Origin: Bacteroidales bacterium 6E
Lineage (GTDB): Bacteria; Bacteroidota; Bacteroidia; Bacteroidales; Prolixibacteraceae
DNA length: 64,000 bases
Assembly (NCBI GenBank): GCA_001270045.2
Contig: DF970689.1
Coordinates: forward strand, 205,051-269,050
Direction: 5' to 3'
Shown: positions 63,090-64,000 of the stretch, piece after piece
Position numbering within the stretch: the first letter of the stretch is position 1
Layout of the letters: each line of letters starts with the position of its first letter
Made by a program: the position numbers and the translations under genes
The notes under the pieces: model-generated
The model's database searches: none
What the model saw: only the letters and a program-made list of their open reading frames with translations
Told to the model about the DNA's origin: nothing

Positions 63090-64000
63090 TTATTTGTGAT
63101 TCCTTACGATTTCTTCTGTGTCAAGGGCAATCATCAGTTCCTCATTGGTGGGAACAACCATTACTTTCACTTTTGATTCAGGCAAGCTAATCTCACACTC
63201 CTCACCCCTGGTTTTCCTGTTTTTTTCCTGGTCGATTTCAACACCCATATATTCGAGACCAAGGCAAGATCCCAGACGTGTGGTGTCTGCATTTTCTCCT
63301 ATTCCTCCTGTAAAGACGAGAATATCAATTCCTCCCATTGCCGCGGCATAGGCACCAATGTACTTTTTGACCCTGTAGTTATACATCTCCAGAGCAAGGG
63401 CTGCCCTTTCATTACCATCAGCTGCAGCATTCTCTATTTCGCGCATATCTGACGACAATCCTGTAAGCCCTAACATTCCGCTGTGCTTATTGAACAATGA
63501 ATTGACGGTCCTGATCCCCAGTTCTTCCTTTTCCATGATGTATGTAACAATTCCCATGTCGAGGTCACCGGAACGGGTTCCCATGATCAACCCTTCAACT
63601 GGAGTGAAACCCATGGAAGTATCAACCGATTTACCGTTTTTTACGGCTGCAATTGATGCCCCATTTCCGAGGTGACAAGTTACGATCTTCTGGGTTTCAA
63701 AATCCCTTCCCAATATTTCACAGACTCTTCGGGAAACATATCGGTGACTGGTACCATGGAATCCGTATCGACGAATGTGGTATTTTTTATAAAGGAGATA
63801 TGGAATTCCGTACATATAGGCATGTGGTTCCATAGTTTGGTGGAAAGCCGTATCAAACACGCCAACCTGCGGAATTCCGGGGATTAGTTCCTCCATTGCA
63901 TATATTCCCTTGAGGTTCGGTGGATTATGCAATGGCGCCAAGTCGATATTTCTGACGAGTTCGGCTTTGACCTCCTCGTCAATGAATACGCTTGATTTGA
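63090..64000 (-). CDS. ackA: Acetate kinase (5' end outside the window)
   Basis: Makes ATP and acetate from acetyl phosphate and ADP. The visible 302 residues run from the window edge to the stop at 63090; about 100 N-terminal residues are missing. The frame continues unbroken to position 64000, reading SSVFIDEEVKAEL then NIDLAPLHNPPN, so the TTG at 63941 is an internal Leu codon. Motifs are RRYGFHGTSHRYV, CHLGNGAS, DTSMGFTP, GTRSGDLD and FTGGIGENA. A strong terminator follows. No pta is in view, but it may lie past the window end. Confidence 0.95.
   Translation of the reverse strand, partial: KSSVFIDEEVKAELVRNIDLAPLHNPPNLKGIYAMEELIPGIPQVGVFDTAFHQTMEPHAYMYGIPYLLYKKYHIRRYGFHGTSHRYVSRRVCEILGRDFETQKIVTCHLGNGASIAAVKNGKSVDTSMGFTPVEGLIMGTRSGDLDMGIVTYIMEKEELGIRTVNSLFNKHSGMLGLTGLSSDMREIENAAADGNERAALALEMYNYRVKKYIGAYAAAMGGIDILVFTGGIGENADTTRLGSCLGLEYMGVEIDQEKNRKTRGEECEISLPESKVKVMVVPTNEELMIALDTEEIVRNHK

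Noticed and set aside
63090-63941. Acetate kinase starting at TTG 63941
   Set aside because: The frame continues to the window edge with acetate-kinase-like sequence, so the codon is internal and the gene is simply cut by the window.

Overview
The window is a chromosomal stretch of a Bacteroidota bacterium, probably an anaerobic or fermentative member of the Bacteroidales/Marinilabiliales side of the phylum. The evidence is a type IX secretion (type A) C-terminal sorting domain at 54186-56363, a carboxypeptidase-regulatory-domain TonB-dependent receptor, fused E1 alpha/beta 2-oxoacid dehydrogenase, paired DUF6340-like lipoproteins, and many copies of the Bacteroidota -7 promoter element TAnnTTTG, some with a TTTG -33 element 18-19 nt upstream. 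The fermentative outlook is suggested by butyrate kinase, phosphate butyryltransferase, acetate kinase, NAD-linked type 1B dihydroorotate dehydrogenase, ferredoxin and flavodoxin. No rRNA, tRNA, CRISPR array, transposase or phage structural gene was seen.

Layout. 1-11.9 kb: sirtuin, fabG, a membrane SpoIIE-type phosphatase, clpC, gyrA, a TPR protein, a DUF4256 protein and an anchorless TonB-C protein. 11.9-18.4 kb (minus strand): methylglyoxal synthase, then an E2-E1(fused)-flavodoxin operon, then pyrK-pyrD. 18.5-20.7 kb: a small XRE regulator and a membrane metallophosphoesterase, divergent around a 13% GC island with several promoters. 20.7-25.5 kb: an outer-membrane peptidase-like/propeller/barrel protein coupled to a membrane-embedded LuxR regulator, divergent from a small membrane protein whose promoter carries a striking two-box palindrome. 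25.5-41.4 kb: M28 peptidase, VWA plus two lipoproteins in a translationally coupled operon, lgt, secA, a tiny zinc-ribbon protein, lipid kinase, ferredoxin, ZIP transporter, endonuclease III and a Uup-like ABC-F ATPase. 41.5-42.7 kb: a Crp/Fnr regulator, then a 565-nt convergent gap with a likely small RNA and phased repeats. 42.7-54.0 kb: a LacI-controlled sugar-acid locus. 54.2-58.7 kb: a T9SS cargo protein and a TonB-dependent receptor. 58.7-64.0 kb (minus): cation/proton antiporter, ptb-buk and acetate kinase (cut by the window end).

How the genes work together. The most interesting unit is the sugar-acid locus: D-mannonate oxidoreductase-like SDR, exported Gfo/Idh oxidoreductase, KdgK-like kinase, a LarA-superfamily nickel-pincer racemase/epimerase, a second Gfo/Idh enzyme, PdxB and 6-phosphogluconate dehydrogenase. 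It reads as a route joining D-gluconate and D-mannonate, with the LarA homologue as candidate gluconate 2-epimerase. Its LacI regulator has an intact DNA-binding domain but no ATG, GTG or TTG start; AUC is the best-placed initiation codon, just downstream of a promoter with a perfect palindrome over the -33 position. Separately, the 2-oxoacid dehydrogenase operon and ptb-buk could together turn branched-chain 2-oxo acids into branched or straight short-chain fatty acids with ATP formation.
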